Shown here in pieces: positions 63,241 through 64,000 of a stretch of DNA of 64,000 nt. The notes below the pieces were generated by a model. That model ran no database searches and was not told where the DNA came from. It saw nothing but the letters and a program-made list of their open reading frames with translations. Each line of letters starts with the position of its first letter. Within the stretch, counting starts at the first letter, position 1. Source of the DNA: Gammaproteobacteria bacterium (GTDB taxonomy: Bacteria; Pseudomonadota; Gammaproteobacteria; Pseudomonadales; Halieaceae); contig JAUHXH010000002.1 in the NCBI GenBank assembly GCA_030427085.1, forward strand, positions 496,001 through 560,000, in the 5' to 3' direction. Both the position numbers and the translations under genes were made by a program.

Positions 63241-63984
63241 GTGAATAATTTTATTGAATCTATTGAATACTCCACGCGCATCGCGCCGGGCGGACACTGG
63301 TCGCTCACCTTGCGGCGCGGCACGGTGTTGCGCCTGACCGACCTGAACGGCGGTGCCAACGTAGGCATGCTGTTTTACAACCCGGAAAACCTGTTGGAAC
63401 GCTATAACGCGCCGGACACACTGAAGTGCCAGCACACCTTCAAGCTGACGGCGGGCAATTGCCTGTACTCCGATATGGGCCGGATTTTTGCGTCGGTTGT
63501 TGAAGATGATCTGGGTTGGCACGAAACCGTGTGCGGCAACAGTCGCGCGGCGCAGGTGGCCGAGCGTTGGAGCAAGCGCGACTATCAGAATGATCGCAAT
63601 GACTGGCACCAGAACGGCCACGATGCCTTTCTGGTGGAGTTGGCCAAGTACGGGCTCAGTCGTGAGGATCTGGCCGCCAACCTGAACTGGTTCAGCAAGG
63701 TGTCTGTAGATGAGCAAGGTGACATGGTGCTGGATGCGAGTCACAGCCCCGCTGGTAGCCAGCTTACGCTGAGAATCGAAATGGACACGCTGGTGGTATT
63801 GCATACCTGCCCCCACCCGCTCAACACCGCCGCTGAATATCCAGCGCAGCCGGTGCAGGTGGAATTGGGGCTTGCGCGGCCGGTAGCGCCTGACGATGCC
63901 TGCCTGAATCACTGCGACGAGAATCGTCGCGGTTTTGACAACAACGCCCTGTATTACCTGGGCCGCGCGCAAGGAGGTCGATAA
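63241..63984 (+). CDS. Carboxyguanidine deiminase subunit (DUF1989, urea carboxylase-associated)
   Basis: A 247-residue DUF1989 protein, long annotated as urea carboxylase-associated protein and now known from characterised homologues (CgdA/CgdB) as half of a heteromeric carboxyguanidine deiminase. That enzyme hydrolyses carboxylated guanidine to allophanate and ammonia. LRLTDLNGGANVGMLFYNPENLLERYN near residues 31-57, AGNCLYSDMGRIFASVVEDDLGWHETVCG, NDWHQNGHDAFL and CPHPLN are conserved; Cys and His residues there may bind metal. The start is GTG 63241 with GGGAGG. Which subunit it is cannot be settled without its partner. Confidence 0.87.
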   Translation: MNNFIESIEYSTRIAPGGHWSLTLRRGTVLRLTDLNGGANVGMLFYNPENLLERYNAPDTLKCQHTFKLTAGNCLYSDMGRIFASVVEDDLGWHETVCGNSRAAQVAERWSKRDYQNDRNDWHQNGHDAFLVELAKYGLSREDLAANLNWFSKVSVDEQGDMVLDASHSPAGSQLTLRIEMDTLVVLHTCPHPLNTAAEYPAQPVQVELGLARPVAPDDACLNHCDENRRGFDNNALYYLGRAQGGR

Positions 63985-64000
63985 TGTTGAGTGAAAGTAC
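63984..64000 (+). CDS. Start of the next guanidine-operon gene, partial
   Basis: ATG at 63984 shares one base with the preceding TAA stop (63982-63984) and has AAGGAGG at 63971-63977. Only five codons (MLSES) are in the window. By the known operon order it should be the second DUF1989 subunit of carboxyguanidine deiminase. Confidence 0.7.

Overview
The window is GC-rich, densely coded DNA from a gammaproteobacterial chromosome. Three TonB-dependent receptors, several acyl-CoA dehydrogenases, two UbiB-like kinases and aromatic-acid catabolism suggest a marine or aquatic Cellvibrionales/Halieaceae-like aerobe. That placement is inferred from gene content, not from a marker gene. There are no rRNA genes, insertion sequences, integrases or CRISPR arrays. 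One tRNA-Arg(CCG) lies at 59649-59725 on the minus strand.

1-13.9 kb is mostly housekeeping and lipid metabolism. It holds the 3' end of a long-form aromatic amino acid hydroxylase, an acyl-CoA dehydrogenase/GST/acyl-CoA dehydrogenase pair series, two overlapping ABC1/UbiB-like kinases and a class I photolyase. A small polysaccharide-modification locus (sulfotransferase, AlgI-like MBOAT, AlgX/J-like SGNH protein) and a short-chain dehydrogenase follow. 14-24.7 kb carries a TonB receptor, a TauE/SafE permease, a DUF4136 lipoprotein, an exported hydrolase and a MarR regulator. The MarR gene is divergent from an RND (MMPL) / LolA-like / outer-membrane-barrel operon, with two perfect palindromes between them.

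24.7-46.9 kb is a catabolic supercluster for lignin-type aromatics. A LysR regulator with two helix-turn-helix domains is divergent from a complete protocatechuate 4,5-cleavage operon (ligK, galD, a DUF1932 dehydrogenase, ligJ, ligI, ligA, ligB, ligC, an aldo/keto reductase). Next come pobR/pobA (4-hydroxybenzoate to protocatechuate) and a vanillate demethylase oxygenase (vanA). A third block is TonB receptor, AAHS transporter, vanillin dehydrogenase, feruloyl-CoA hydratase/lyase, feruloyl-CoA synthetase, a decarboxylase-like amidohydrolase and an AraC regulator. Together these take ferulate, vanillin, vanillate and 4-hydroxybenzoate to pyruvate and oxaloacetate.

46.9-56.9 kb looks like a tartrate module: a secreted DUF3237 protein, a large TonB receptor, LysR, an ACS-family MFS transporter, tartrate dehydrogenase, glycerate kinase/hydroxypyruvate reductase, an exported BD-FAE-like esterase and a MarR regulator. 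Because it sits next to ferulate catabolism, I propose that the two parts handle hydroxycinnamoyl-tartrate esters.

57-59.7 kb is a small accessory island against the 3' end of tRNA-Arg. It contains a HEPN-domain protein, a HIT protein and, overlapping the latter by 4 nt, a protein that reads as a sulfur-binding-domain/DUF3883 modification-dependent nuclease.

59.8-64 kb is a guanidine-utilisation operon: a consensus sigma-54 promoter with upstream direct repeats, a guanidine-I (ykkC) riboswitch, an ABC transporter, then a guanidine-II (mini-ykkC) riboswitch in front of the DUF1989 carboxyguanidine deiminase genes. The last gene runs off the window.
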